Shown here: positions 8,465 through 20,198 of the stretch, piece after piece | How positions within the stretch are numbered: the first letter of the stretch is position 1 | Layout of the letters: the number at the start of each line of letters is the position of its first letter | Source: Chenggangzhangella methanolivorans | GTDB lineage: Bacteria; Pseudomonadota; Alphaproteobacteria; Rhizobiales; Methylopilaceae | Length of the DNA: 64,000 nt | NCBI RefSeq assembly: GCF_019797865.1 | Contig: NZ_CP081869.1 | Location: 2,319,501-2,383,500 of the forward strand | Direction of reading: 5' to 3' | Position numbers and translations under genes: made by a program | Notes under the pieces: generated by a model | The model's database searches: none | Told to the model about the DNA's origin: nothing | What the model saw: the letters and a program-made list of their open reading frames with translations, nothing else

Positions 8465-9175
8465 ATGTGGTCCGCCGCCGTCCTCGCCGCGCGCCAGACC
8501 TTCTCGCCGCCGTTCCGCGCGGTGCTGTTCAAGTCGCTCGCGATCACCCTCCTGCTGCTCGTCGTCGGCTGGTTCGGCCTGCAGGCGCTCGCCGACCGGC
8601 TGCTGGTCCTCCAGAACCCGACGCTCAACCAGATCGCCCACATCGTCGCGGGCCTCGGCACGGCGTTCGGGATGCTGTTTCTGGTGACGCCGATCACCGC
8701 GGCGGTCGCGGGCCTCTTCCTCGACGACGTCGCCGAGATCGTCGAGCGCACGCACTATCCCGACGACCCGCCCGGAACGCCGGTGCCGCTCGTCCGCGGC
8801 CTGCTGCTGTCGGCGCGCTTCTTCCTGCTGGTGCTGGGACTAAACCTCCTGCTGCTGGTCCTGATCTTCATCCCCGGCGTCAATCTCTTCGCCTGGCTCG
8901 TGGTGAACGGCTACCTGCTCAGCCGAGAGTATTTCTCGCTCGCGGCGATGCGGTTTCGCGAGGCGGAGGACGCGACCGCGATGCGCCGGCGCAACCGCCT
9001 CAAGGTGTTTGCGGGCGGCGTGCTGACGGCGGCGCTCGCCGTGCTGCCCTTCGCCAACCTGCTGACGCCGCTCTTCGCCACGGCGTTCTTCGTCCACCTG
9101 CACAAGCGCGTGGCGGCCGACGAGGCCCGAAAGCTCAGGCGCGCGCCTGGGCCCGAACGCCGCATCGAGCCGTAA
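8465..9175 (+). CDS. EI24/CysZ-like integral membrane protein
   Basis: ATG 8465 yields 236 residues with about five to six hydrophobic segments, including SLAITLLLLVVGWFGLQALA and LLLVLIFIPGVNLFAWLVVNGYLLSREYF. The NGYLLSREYFSLAAMR block is typical of the EI24 (CysZ-like) family, which is often annotated as sulfate-transporter-like. A transport role here is inferred only from the family. In many relatives miaB follows plsC; here this gene takes that place. Confidence 0.75.
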   Translation: MWSAAVLAARQTFSPPFRAVLFKSLAITLLLLVVGWFGLQALADRLLVLQNPTLNQIAHIVAGLGTAFGMLFLVTPITAAVAGLFLDDVAEIVERTHYPDDPPGTPVPLVRGLLLSARFFLLVLGLNLLLLVLIFIPGVNLFAWLVVNGYLLSREYFSLAAMRFREAEDATAMRRRNRLKVFAGGVLTAALAVLPFANLLTPLFATAFFVHLHKRVAADEARKLRRAPGPERRIEP

Positions 9176-9277
9176 CGCCCCTTAAACCCGCCGCATTCAA
9201 AGTGCACCCGATGAAACCAGGGAGGGGTCGTCCATGACGGGCGCCCCGCGCGTGCGGTTTGACGGGGTTGTGGCGCA

Positions 9278-11627
9278 ATGGCGATCGGACGCGGGTCCGG
9301 GCGGGACGAACGGCGCGAGCCGACCTTCGGGGCCGGATCGGGCTCGACGGACATCCGCCTCACGGCCGACGACCGGCCGACGGGCGCGGGCTCCGCGGAC
9401 GGATCCTCCCGGCCGCAGGAACCGCGCGCCGAGCCTCGGGCCGACGGTCGCCGCGAACCGAATTTCTCCGCCGAACCCTCGTTCGAACCTGGACGCCGCG
9501 AGCCGAACTTCGGCCCCGCGCAGGAGGACGGCGTGGGTGAGCGGCCAAAACTGTCCTATTGGGCCTGGGTGATGGGCCGCAGCCGTCCGAAGGCCTCGAA
9601 GGCGTCCCCGCAGCCGCGCGCCGTCACGGCCGCGCCGCAGCCTGATCGGCCGCGCGATCACCTTCATGATCCTGCTCGGCGTCCTCGGCGCGATCGGCGG
9701 CGGCGGGGTCGTGGCCTATTACGCCTCGCGCATGCCGCCGCTCGAGAATCTCGAGATCCCGAAGCGGCCGCCCAACGTCGTCATCGCCGACATGAACGGC
9801 AAGCCGATCGCCAATCGCGGCGAGACCGGCGGCGCCTCGGTGCCGCTCGCCGAAATGCCGAAATTCGTGCCGCAGGCCTTCATCGCGATCGAGGACCGGC
9901 GCTTCTACGACCACTGGGGCGTCGACGCCTTCGGTCTCGCCCGCGCCGTGAAGGCCAACATCGAGCGCGGCGGCGTCGCCCAGGGCGGCTCGACGCTGAC
10001 CCAGCAGCTCGCCAAGAACCTGTTCCTGACGCCCGCCCGCTCGCTGGAGCGCAAGGTGCAGGAGGCGGTTCTGGCCTTCTGGCTCGAACGCAAGTTCGGC
10101 AAACAGAAGATCCTCGAAATGTACCTGAACCGCGTCTATTTCGGCGCGGGCGCCTACGGCGTGGAGGCCGCGGCCCAGCGCTATTTCGGCAAGTCGATCC
10201 GCAAGGTGAACGTCTCCGAGGCCGCGATGCTCGCGGGCCTGGTGAAGGCGCCCTCGCGGCTCTCGCCGAGCCACGATCCGGAAGCCGCCCGCAACCGCGC
10301 CGACGTGGTGCTGCAGGCGATGGCGGACGAGAACTACATCACCCGCGAGCAGGCCAACACGGCGTTCCGGGTGAACCCGCCCTCCCCCGCCCCCCAAGCC
10401 GCAAGGGGCCGTCGCTACGCGGCCGACTGGGTGATGGACCAGCTCGACGGGCTCGTCGGCGTCTATGACGAGGACCTCGTGGTCGAAACCACGCTCGATC
10501 CGAAGCTCGAAACCGCCGCCGAGAAGGCGCTGCAGGACGGCATCGCCAAGCGCGGCGCCAAGCTCGGCGTCAGCCAGGGCGTCGTCATCTCGCTCGCGCC
10601 CGACGGCGCGGTGAAGGCGCTCGTCGGCGGCAAGAAACTATTCGGAGAGCCAGTTCAACCGCGCGACGGCGGCCAAGCGCCAGCCGGGCTCGGCCTTCAA
10701 GCCGTTCGTCTATCTCGCGGCGCTCGAGGCCGAGAACCTCGACCCCGATTCGATCCGCACCGACGCGCCGCTCAAGCTGAAGGGCTGGACGCCGGAGAAC
10801 TACACCCGCAAGTACGGCGGGCCGATGTCGCTGACCTATGCGCTGTCGCAGTCGGTCAACACGGTGGCGGTCCGGCTCGGGCTCGAGGCCGGCCCGGTGA
10901 ACGTGGTCCACACCGCCGAGCGGCTCGGCATCACCTCGCCGCTCGTGCCCAACCCCTCGATCGCGCTCGGAACGTCGGAAGTCACGCCGCTCGAGATGAC
11001 GGCGGCCTATGCCCCCTTCGCCAATGGCGCTTCGAGGCCAGCCCTACATCGTGCGCCAGGTGAAGACGACGCAGGGCGAGACGCTCTACAAGCGCAAGAC
11101 CGAGGCTCCCAAGCAGGTCGTCGACACGTCGCGCGTGGGCATGATGAACGCCATGCTGCGCGAGACGCTGCGCTCCGGCACCGCGCGCTCGGCCCAGCTC
11201 GCCGGATGGCCCGCCGCCGGCAAGACCGGCACGAGCCAGGATTTCCGCGACGCCTGGTTCATCGGCTACACGGCCCACATGATCACCGCCGTCTGGCTCG
11301 GCAACGACGACAACTCGCCCACCAAGCACGCCTCAGGCGGCGGCCTGCCGGTCTCGATCTGGAGCCGCTACATGGGCGAGGCGCATCAGGGCGTTCAGGT
11401 CGCCAGCTGCCGGCGAGTGGATCCCGCCGATGGACGAGCACGAGCAGCCCGGCGACGTCTATCAGGCCGGCCCCGGCCGCGAGCAGGAGGGCGAGCCCTA
11501 TTCGAGCGCGCGCGTCGACGAGGGCTATTACGACGACCGCCCGCGCGAGGAGCGCGTCTATCGCGAACGCCGCGGCGACGACGGCGGCCCGATCGGCTTT
11601 CTGAAGGACCTGTTCGGCGGGTTCTGA
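9278..11627 (+). CDS. mrcA: penicillin-binding protein 1A, bifunctional (four frameshifts)
   Basis: A cytosolic Arg/Gly/Pro-rich tail (about 110 residues) leads to a membrane anchor, a GT51 transglycosylase (EDRRFYDHWGVD, GGSTLTQQLAKNL) and a transpeptidase with SAFK near 10688, SQSVN and KTGTSQDFRDAWF near 11223. The enzyme polymerises and cross-links peptidoglycan. The frame changes at about 9640, 10636, 11030 and 11410. At 10635 removal of one A restores GGKNYSESQFNRATAAKRQPGSAFKP-type sequence; the last two sites each fit loss of two G/C bases. The corrected length is about 783 residues, normal for PBP1A. The highly acidic, tyrosine-containing C-tail ends FLKDLFGGF. Confidence 0.88.
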
Positions 11628-11817
11628 CGGCGCGGCGGCGCGCGACGCCCTGGCGAGTTCTGACCGTCATGCGACGCGCCGCGCGTTGGGCGGCGGAACG
11701 CTTGGCCTGCCTTTCGCGCCAATTTTCGCCCGATCGCTAGAATTCTCACGATCTCGAAAATTCGGCGGCAATCCAGAGGTGTGATGATGGGGACCTATCC
11801 AATCGGGGGTCCCCAAT

Positions 11818-12159
11818 ATGCGTCTCGTCGCGTCCGCTTTCGTCTTCCTCGCGCTTGCGGCGGCGCTTCCGCCGCGCCCACCATCGTCGGAGAATGGGCC
11901 GAGCGCGTCCGACTGCGGCACGCCCTACGCCTACAAGATCATGCCCAAGGGAATCGCGAACGACACGCTGATGTGCATGTTCGACAGCGTCCGCCGCGAA
12001 GGCCGCGACGTGATCTGGAAGGGCTCGTGCAGCGACGGCTCGGCGAACCGCAAGGAGACCGTGGTGGCGAGCGACGCGCCGAACGGGCTGCGGATCGACT
12101 TCCTCACCAGCGGCGGCTGGGTCGGCCCGCTACGTTTCTGCGCGCCGCGCCGGAGCTGA
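11818..12159 (+). CDS. small secreted protein, DUF unknown (compensated frameshift)
   Basis: The 113-residue frame begins with a signal peptide (MRLVASAFVFLALAAA) and ends SGGWVGPLRFCAPRRS. Between about 11870 and 11912 another frame reads ASAAPTIVGEWAE, the expected mature N-terminus of such small exported alphaproteobacterial proteins, before the first frame resumes at DCGTPYAYKI. This fits one lost G near 11872 and two lost bases near 11910, so the net frame is kept but about 13 residues are misread. Three cysteines remain in the mature part. The function is unknown. Confidence 0.6.
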   Translation: MRLVASAFVFLALAAALPPRPPSSENGPSASDCGTPYAYKIMPKGIANDTLMCMFDSVRREGRDVIWKGSCSDGSANRKETVVASDAPNGLRIDFLTSGGWVGPLRFCAPRRS

Positions 12160-12165
12160 GAGTTC

Positions 12166-12200
12166 AAAAGGTCTCGCGCGCGTCCGGGCGCGCGAGACCT
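12166..12200 (-). terminator. rho-independent terminator after typA
   Basis: A 13-bp perfect stem (12169-12181 with 12188-12200) and six-base loop are followed, on the minus strand, by TTTT (complement of 12166-12169). It lies 20 bases past the typA stop. The same hairpin sits just beyond the plus-strand small gene and may also stop transcription from that side. Confidence 0.85.
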
Positions 12201-12221
12201 GACGTCCTTAGGCGGGCGGAC

Positions 12222-14048
12222 TTACGCCAGTTCGCTCTCGGCCTTGCGGCTCTCGCGCTTGCGCTCGTTGGGGTCGAGCAGGCGCTTGCGCAGGCGGATC
12301 GACTTCGGCGTCACCTCGACCAGCTCGTCGTCCTGGATCCAGGCGAGCGAGCGCTCCAGCGTCATGCGGATCGGAGGGGTGAGGCGCACGGCCTCGTCCT
12401 TCGACTGGGTGCGGATATTGGTGAGCTTCTTGCCCTTGAGGACGTTGACCTCGAGGTCGTTGTCGCGGCTGTGGATGCCGATCAGCATGCCCTGATAGAC
12501 CTTCCAGCCCGGCTCGATGATCATCGGGCCGCGGTCCTCGAGGTTCCACAGCGCATAGGCCACGGCCTCGCCCGACTCGTTGGAGATCAGCACGCCGTTG
12601 TTGCGGCCCGCGATCTCGCCCTTGTAGGGGCCGTAGGCGTGGAAGAGGCGGTTCATGATCGCCGTGCCCTTGGTGTCGGTCAGCAGCTCGCCCTGATAGC
12701 CGATGAGGCCGCGGGTGGGCGCGTGGAACACCAGCCGAAGGCGATCGCCGCCCGAGGGACGCATCTCCAGCATGTCGGCCTTGCGCTCCGACATCTTCTG
12801 CACGACGACGCCCGAATGCTCCTCGTCGACGTCGATCACGACCTCTTCGATCGGCTCGACCAGCTCGCCGGCGTCGTTCTTCTGCAGCACCACGCGCGGA
12901 CGCGAGACGCCGAGCTCAAAGCCTTCGCGGCGCATCGTCTCGATCAGGATCGCGAGCTGAAGCTCGCCGCGGCCCGAGACGATGAACGAGTCCTTGTCCT
13001 TGGACTCCTCCACCTTCAGCGCGACGTTGCCCTCGGCCTCCTTCAGCAGGCGATCGCGGATGACGCGGCTCGTGACCTTGTCGCCCTCGGTGCCCGCGAG
13101 CGGGCTGTCGTTGACGAGGAACGTCATCGACACGGTGGGCGGATCGATCGGCTGCGCCTGGATCGGCTCGGTCACCTGCGGATCGCAGAACGTGTCGGCG
13201 ACCGAGGCCTTCACGAGGCCCGCGATCGACACGATGTCGCCCGCCTCGCCGACGTCGATCGGCGCGCGCTCGATGCCGCGGAAGGCGAGGATCTTGGACA
13301 CGCGGCCGTTCTCGACCACCTGCCCGTCGCGCGACAGCACCTTGACGGTCTGGTTCGGCTTCACGGTGCCGGAGATGATGCGGCCGGTGATGATGCGGCC
13401 GAGGAACTGGTTGGCCTCGAGCAGCGTGCCGAGCATGCGGAACGGCCCGGGCTCGGTCTTGGCTTCCGGCACATGGTCGAGGATCAGGTCGAACAGCGGC
13501 GCGAGGCCGTCGTCCTTCGGGCCTTCGGGCGAGGCTGCGAGCCAGCCGTCGCGGCCCGAGCCGTAGAGGATCGGGAAGTCGAGCTGCTCGTCGGTGGCGT
13601 CGAGCGCCGCGAACAGGTCGAACACCTCATTGATGACTTCCGAGGCGCGCGCGTCCGGCCGGTCGACCTTGTTGACCGCGACGATCGGGCGGAGGCCGAT
13701 CTTGAGCGCCTTCGAGACCACGAACTTGGTCTGCGGCATCGGGCCTTCGGCGGCGTCCACCAGCACGATCACGCCGTCGACCATCGAGAGGATGCGCTCC
13801 ACCTCGCCGCCGAAGTCGGCGTGGCCCGGCGTGTCCACGATGTTGATGCGGGTGTCCTTCCAGACGATCGAGGTCGCCTTGGCCAGGATCGTGATGCCGC
13901 GCTCTTTCTCGAGGTCGTTCGAATCCATCACGCGTTCGGCGACGCGCTGGTTCTCCCGGAACGAGCCGGACTGGGACAGCATCTTGTCGACGAGCGTGGT
14001 CTTGCCGTGGTCGACGTGCGCGATGATCGCGACGTTATGGAGTTTCAT
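12222..14048 (-). CDS. typA: translational GTPase TypA/BipA
   Basis: The intact 608-residue frame begins MKLHNVAIIAHVDHGKTTLVD (G1), then ERGITILAK (G2), DTPGHADFGGEVER (G3) and NKVDRPDAR (G4), followed by the EF-G-like domains III and V and the BipA-specific C-terminal domain (GPMIIEPGWKVYQGMLIGIH). TypA binds ribosomes at the SRL/factor site and aids large-subunit assembly at low temperature and under stress. A strong terminator follows. The long open frames on the opposite strand are shadows. Confidence 0.95.
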   Translation of the reverse strand: MKLHNVAIIAHVDHGKTTLVDKMLSQSGSFRENQRVAERVMDSNDLEKERGITILAKATSIVWKDTRINIVDTPGHADFGGEVERILSMVDGVIVLVDAAEGPMPQTKFVVSKALKIGLRPIVAVNKVDRPDARASEVINEVFDLFAALDATDEQLDFPILYGSGRDGWLAASPEGPKDDGLAPLFDLILDHVPEAKTEPGPFRMLGTLLEANQFLGRIITGRIISGTVKPNQTVKVLSRDGQVVENGRVSKILAFRGIERAPIDVGEAGDIVSIAGLVKASVADTFCDPQVTEPIQAQPIDPPTVSMTFLVNDSPLAGTEGDKVTSRVIRDRLLKEAEGNVALKVEESKDKDSFIVSGRGELQLAILIETMRREGFELGVSRPRVVLQKNDAGELVEPIEEVVIDVDEEHSGVVVQKMSERKADMLEMRPSGGDRLRLVFHAPTRGLIGYQGELLTDTKGTAIMNRLFHAYGPYKGEIAGRNNGVLISNESGEAVAYALWNLEDRGPMIIEPGWKVYQGMLIGIHSRDNDLEVNVLKGKKLTNIRTQSKDEAVRLTPPIRMTLERSLAWIQDDELVEVTPKSIRLRKRLLDPNERKRESRKAESELA

Positions 14049-14198
14049 GGGGACGTAAGCCTTCCGCCCGCGCCAAAGCGGACGTCCTCGTCTGGTCTTC
14101 GGATTTGTGCGGCGCCACAGATGCCGCGCCGCGCGCAGAAAGGCAAGGCGCAGCCCGCCGAAAGGCTGCGCGAAGACGAGGAAAGGCTAACGCCGCGG

Positions 14199-15487
14199 CT
14201 AGATGACGACAGGCGTCGCGGGTTTCTTGGGGCCCTGTTTTTTGCCTTCGCCCTTCGGGCCGCCGCCCGGCTTGCCCGGACCTTTCTTGCCCTGCCCCTT
14301 CTTGCCGGGGCCCGCTTTGCCGGCCCCCAACTTGCCGGGCCCCGTCTTTTCAGGCTCGCCCGGGCGAGCTTGGCGGCCGCGCCCTTGTTCTTTCCGCCGC
14401 CCTTTCCGCCCTTCGGCCCCTTTTTGAGCTTTCCGGCCGGCAGGTCTCCGGGCGCGCCCTGGATCAGCGCCACCATGGTCTCGATGACCTCGAGCACGTC
14501 GCTCTGGTCGTCCTCGCCGGCGGTCTCGAAGTCGAACTCGCGCTGGGTCATCGGGCGCGGCGGGCAGACCGACGCCCAGTCGGCTCCGAACCATTCCTGC
14601 GCGAAGGCGTCGTTGGATTCGCGGTAGCGGTCGCGGATGCGCCTCTCGTCGTCCGGGGAGACGCCGACATAGGCGGACTTCTCCCAGTCGCGCCCCTTCA
14701 TCATCACCTTGAAGCTCTCATAGAGCTCCGGATAGTTCGGCATCGAGCGGACGCGGAAGCCGACGCGGCGCATGATCTCCTGCGCGGCGTAGACGCCCTT
14801 CACCCCGAGATTGGGGTTGGAGGCCTGCGGCTCCGGGATCTCGAAATCCGCCGGCGCGCCGATGGCGTCGAGGAAGCTCTTGGCCAGACCCTTCTTGATC
14901 GCCTGCTCGAAGGAGACGACCCGCACCTCGATGCGCTCGTCGTCGATGAAGCGGCGCAGGATCGCCCAGGGGTCGACGAGGCCGGTCTCGAACGCCCTGT
15001 CGAGGAACTCCGGAAAGCTCTGGCGCGACATGAAGTTGCGCTGGTCCTGGGTGTACCAGGAGTTCAGCCAGCCCGGCTGGTCGCGGAAATAGGCCACCAC
15101 CACGATGCGGAAGCCGTGATCGTGGAAGAAGTCGATCGTTTTGCGGAAGCGGGCCGGGTCGCGCAGCGCGTCGGCGAAGTGCTCCGTCGAGACGATGATG
15201 GAGTGCGACGTCGCGGCGATCTTCTCGCTGAGCTCGCTCCAGAACGGCGCGCTCTTGAGGTCTTCGGCGCGCATGACGCCGAGGCGGGCGAGCGGCGTGT
15301 GGTTGCGGCGCTGGCGGCCGGGCTTGTCGCCCGACAGCGTCGGATAGCTCAGCCCGATCGCCTCGAGACGCAACGCATGGGTGAACAGCGCGTTCTGGAT
15401 CGACGTGGTGCCGGTCTTGTGCGGACCGATGTGCAGGTAGCAGACCCTGCCCGACGCGCCCTGATGCTGAGAGGTGTTTTCTGTCAT
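14199..15487 (-). CDS. sulfotransferase-like protein with Gly/Lys-rich tail (frameshifted)
   Basis: Residues 14-32 contain a P-loop of sulfotransferase type (YLHIGPHKTGTTSIQNAL), the site that would bind the 5'-phosphosulfate of PAPS, and the body keeps the YFRDQPGWLNSWYTQ block. A normal 3' end is reached only after correcting one missing base near 14365. The tail then reads as repeated GPGK/GKKG units (about 60 residues) ending ATPVVI at 14199. In the uncorrected frame it would overlap typA. The acceptor (glycan, lipid or protein) is unknown. The basic tail is unusual for the family and could bind anionic polymers. Confidence 0.7.
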
Positions 15488-15540
15488 CGTGACGTCGCCG
15501 GGGCGCGGATCTCGCCGCGCCCGTCCGGCCTGAACTCCGA

Positions 15541-16773
<1,233 letters not shown>

Positions 16774-16936
16774 TTCGGTTCCGGTGCGGGGGACTTCAAG
16801 GAGCGCGCACTCTAGCCACCGACGTCCGCGGGGCAAGCCCCTCCGAGGCCGCGCGCGTCGCCCGCGGCCCTCCGCGCCCGCCCGGCGCCCTGCCGAGCGC
16901 CTGCTCGGCCCCTCCTGTCAGCCAGATCCGGCCCCC

Positions 16937-17201
16937 TCAGGCGACGCGGGCGGGTCGAAAGGGGATGACGGTCGCGCCGGCCTCCTGAGCCGCGCGGCGG
17001 ACGGCGCGGAGATCCCCATGCGCCCATCACGGATTCGATCGCGCGCTTCAGCTCGTCCGGCGTCTCGTCGCCAAGCCCGAGATCGGCCGCGACGGTCGCC
17101 GCGGCGCCGATCAGCGCCGTGAAGACCGCGCCGGAATCCTCGCCGCGCTGCAGCGTGACGGCGAGACGAAGAACCACCGCATTGACGTCGTCGTTGGACA
17201 T
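16937..17201 (-). CDS. small conserved hypothetical protein (frameshifted)
   Basis: The first part (MSNDDVNAVVLRLAVTLQRGEDSGAVF, then AAATVAADLGLGDETPDELKRAIESVMGA) is clearly coding. After about 17015 the coding-like sequence moves to another frame (GDLRAVRRAAQEAG, then ATVIPFRPARVA) and ends at TGA 16937-16939. Bridging the break gives about 88 residues. It is helical and acidic, with no membrane segment. I do not recognise the family. A few codons upstream an alternative ATG at 17207 is possible. Confidence 0.5.
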
Positions 17202-17384
17202 GACCATGGCTCCATCGCCCCTCGATCGAGGCGACGCGAAAGAAAAGGAAAGCGTTCGTCGCGGGCCGTCGTGTCTTTGGTCACGACGCGCGGCTTCGAA
17301 TCACCGTTGACTCAAGCATTTGCGGCGGACCGCGCCGAATTGAGACATTCGGGCGGCGAAATAAGGCGAAGAGGTTTCCGGCCT

Positions 17385-17885
17385 TCACAAAACCTTCATC
17401 GCCTCGGGATCCGAGACCGCCTGAAGCCTCAGGGCCGAGAGCCGCGCGAAACGCAGCGTGACGGCCTTGCGCCGCGCGCCGGCGAGCGGATGCGACGGCC
17501 CGTCGCGAATCGCCGCCGCGCCGTAGCGGTCGGCCAGGATGAGCCCTGTCTCCTGCGGAATGAGCGCCTGCGGAAAGTCGCGCCCCACCGCGAAGTAGAA
17601 CCGGTCGCAAAACTCGGCGTAGTCCCGCCATTTCTTGTCGGTGCGATAATCCTGCGGGCCGGACTTGATCTCGACGATGACGATCTCGCCCTTCGGCCCG
17701 AGCGCCATGACGTCCGCGCGCCGGCCCGACCGCAACGGCGTCTCCAGTAGGCAGCCAAAGCCGGCGGCGGAGAAGTACCGGCAGACGCCCCGGGCGAGAG
17801 AGGCCGCGACGCCCGAGAGCGACGTCGTCGCCGACACGGTCCGCGCGTCCTCTCCGATCAGCGACTGGGCGTCGATGTTCTCCAT
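17385..17885 (-). CDS. mmcB: MmcB-family DNA repair protein
   Basis: ATG 17885 gives 166 residues matching the alphaproteobacterial MmcB (DUF1052) family: an N-terminal helix region, then ADVMALGPKGEIVIVEIKSG, DKKWRDYAEFCDRFYFAV and a C-terminal basic helix. The D...E-x-K pattern resembles a PD-(D/E)XK nuclease core. In Caulobacter, MmcB is SOS-induced and acts with ImuB/DnaE2 in damage-induced mutagenesis or repair. No LexA box was identified with confidence upstream. Confidence 0.85.
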   Translation of the reverse strand: MENIDAQSLIGEDARTVSATTSLSGVAASLARGVCRYFSAAGFGCLLETPLRSGRRADVMALGPKGEIVIVEIKSGPQDYRTDKKWRDYAEFCDRFYFAVGRDFPQALIPQETGLILADRYGAAAIRDGPSHPLAGARRKAVTLRFARLSALRLQAVSDPEAMKVL

Positions 17886-17946
17886 ACGTTCGAGTATGGC
17901 ACGAAAAGAGAACGGCGCAAGCGTCGAGGGACGCCAGCGCCGGGCG

Positions 17947-18577
17947 CTATCGCGCGCGCCCAAGGATCTCAGGGAGTCTTTCGTGATTGAGCGCGAGCCA
18001 TTGCAGCGCGATCAGCAGATAGGCGTTGCGCGGCCGCGGGTCGTCGAGCGCGGCGACGGCGGCGGCGATCGGGGCGGCGAAGGGGCGGGTGAGCTCGCGC
18101 TCGTCGGCGGCTCCAGCCTCCGACGGCAGGTTTTCCGACGAGACTTCGGCAAGAAACACCATGGCGTGCTCGTCGACGATGCCCGGCGTCGGCAGGAACG
18201 AGAACAGCGGCGTGATTTCGGCCGGCCGACAGGCCGGTCTCCTCCATGAGCTCGCGTCGCGCCGCCGCCTCGAGGTCCTCGCCCGGCTCGACGCGCCCCG
18301 CCACCACCTCGACGAGGTCGCCGGCGCCGGTGGCCAGATGCGCCGGCAGGCGGAACTGGCGAATCAGCACGAGTTCGCCCCGCCGGAGATCGACCGGGAT
18401 CACGGCGACGCAAGGGCCGCCGCGCAGCACCTCGCGCTCCTGCACGATCTCGCCGCGCTCGCCCGCCTGCAGCCTCGCGCGCCAGCCCTCGAGCCGGCGA
18501 TAGCCGTCGAACAGGAGCCTTGGCCCCTCCACCACGGCGGGCGAGGGTCGCGCGGCGAAGAGGTCCTCGTCGCTCAT
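17947..18577 (-). CDS. NUDIX hydrolase, ADP-ribose pyrophosphatase-like (frameshifted)
   Basis: The N-terminal half ends with a complete NUDIX box (GRVEPGEDLEAAARRELMEETGL, GX5EX7REUXEEXGU). One extra G near 18222 then moves the frame, and the rest (GIVDEHAMVFLAEVSS, then a long helix to ILGRAR) is read in the second frame to TAG 17947. The corrected product is 209 residues, fitting ADP-ribose pyrophosphatase-type enzymes. The ATG overlaps the yejF stop (ATGA, 18574-18577), so it is the last gene of the yej operon. Confidence 0.8.
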
Positions 18578-20198
18578 TGCGCCGCAGCCTTTCCCGGATC
18601 CGCCGCCACGTCGAAGGCGGCGGCGAGCAGCGCGCGGGTGTAGTCGGTCTCGGGGCTTTTCAGCACCCGCGCCGCGGGGCCGGCCTCCACCACCTTGCCG
18701 TTGCGCATCACCACCACCTCGTTGGCGAGCGCGCGCACGACCTTGAGATCGTGGCTGATGAACAGGAAGGCGAGCTTCCTCCGCGCCTGGACCGCGCGCA
18801 GGAGGTCGACGATCTGCGCCTGCACCGACATGTCGAGCGCGCTCGTCGGCTCGTCGAGCACGATGAACGAGGGCTCGAGCGCCAGCGCCCGGGCGATCGC
18901 GATGCGCTGGCGCTGGCCGCCGGAGAATTCGTGCGGGTAGCGGTCCATGGAGGCCGGGTCGAGCCCGACGTCGGCGAGCGCGCGCGCCACCGTCTCGCGC
19001 TTTTGCGCAGCCTTCAGCCGCGCGCCCTGCACGCCGAGGCCCTCCGCCACGATGTCGAGCACCGTCATGCGGGGACTGAGCGAGCCGTAGGGATCCTGAA
19101 AGACGACCTGCATGTTCTTGCGCAGCGGGCGCATCTCCGCCGAGCCGAAGCCGGAGATGTCCTGCCCGAGCCACGCGATGCGGCCTTCGCTCGAGATGAG
19201 CCGCAGGATCGCCAGGCCGAGCGTCGTCTTGCCCGAGCCGGACTCGCCAACCACGCCGACGGTCTGGCCTTCGCGCAGCGTCAGCGAGACGCCGTCCACC
19301 GCCTTCACATGGCCGACGGTCCGGCGCAGAAAGCCGCGCTTGATCGGGAACCAGACCTTGAGGTCCGCGACCTCGACCAGCGCCTTCGCATCGGCGTCGG
19401 CGGCCGGCGGCAGGCCCTTGGGCTCGGCGGCCAGCAGCTTCTTGGTGTAGTCGTGCTCGGGCGAGGAGAAGACGCGCGCGGTCTCGCCGTGCTCCACGAT
19501 CCTGCCCTTCGTCATCACGCAGACCCGGTCGGCGATCTTGCGCACGATGCCGAGGTCGTGGGTGATGAACAGCATCGCCATGCCGAGCCGGCCCTGCAGC
19601 TCCTTCAGCAGCGCCAGGATCTGCGCCTGCACGGTCACGTCGAGCGCGGTGGTGGGCTCGTCGGCGATCAGCAGGTCGGGTTCGTTGGCGAGCGCCATCG
19701 CGATCATCACGCGCTGGCGCTGGCCGCCCGACAGCTGGTGCGGGAACGAGCCGAGCCGCGTCTCGGGCTCGGGGATGCCGACCTGGGCGAGCAGCTCGAG
19801 CGTGCGCGCCCGGCACTTCTCCTTCGACCAGCCGCGATGAACCGAAAGGATCTCGCCGATCTGCCGCTCGATCGTGTGGAGCGGGTTGAGCGAGGTCATC
19901 GGCTCCTGGAACACCATGGAGATGTCGGCCCCGCGCACCTTGCGGAGCGCCTTCTCCGAGACCTTCAGCAGATCCTCGCCGTTGAACAGGATCTCGCCCG
20001 AGGGGTGGCCGGCGGCCGGATAGGCCAGGAGCCGCACGACCGAGAGCGCGGTGACGGACTTGCCCGACCCGCTTTCGCCCACAAGCGCGAGCGTCTCGCC
20101 CTTGGCGAGATCAAACGAGACCCGGTCGACCGCGAGCGCCCGCCCTCGACGGCGAAGTCGACCGAGAGATCCCGGACAGAGAGCAGGGGAGCGGTCAC
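18574..20198 (-). CDS. yejF: peptide ABC transporter, double ATP-binding protein (frameshifted)
   Basis: Two ABC cassettes are fused. The first has Walker A GESGSGKS, signature LSGGQRQR and Walker [14 protein letters not shown]; the second has [16 protein letters not shown] and [12 protein letters not shown]. This fused form is typical of YejF. The start is GTG 20198, overlapping the yejE stop, and encodes [20 protein letters not shown]. One missing base near 20140 separates that from the rest. The corrected product is about 541 residues. It powers import through YejB/YejE of peptides such as microcin C-like or other oligopeptides. Confidence 0.9.

Noticed and set aside
7406..9175. A 589-residue PlsC-EI24 fusion protein
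   Set aside because: The joining part is the translation of a palindromic repeat pair, and a one-base correction near 8215 gives PlsC a natural stop at 8265. EI24 has its own ATG at 8465.
11781..14627. A 948-residue open frame on the plus strand
   Set aside because: It lies antisense to typA and its translation is Arg/Ala/Asp/His-rich without any domain. It is a high-GC shadow frame.
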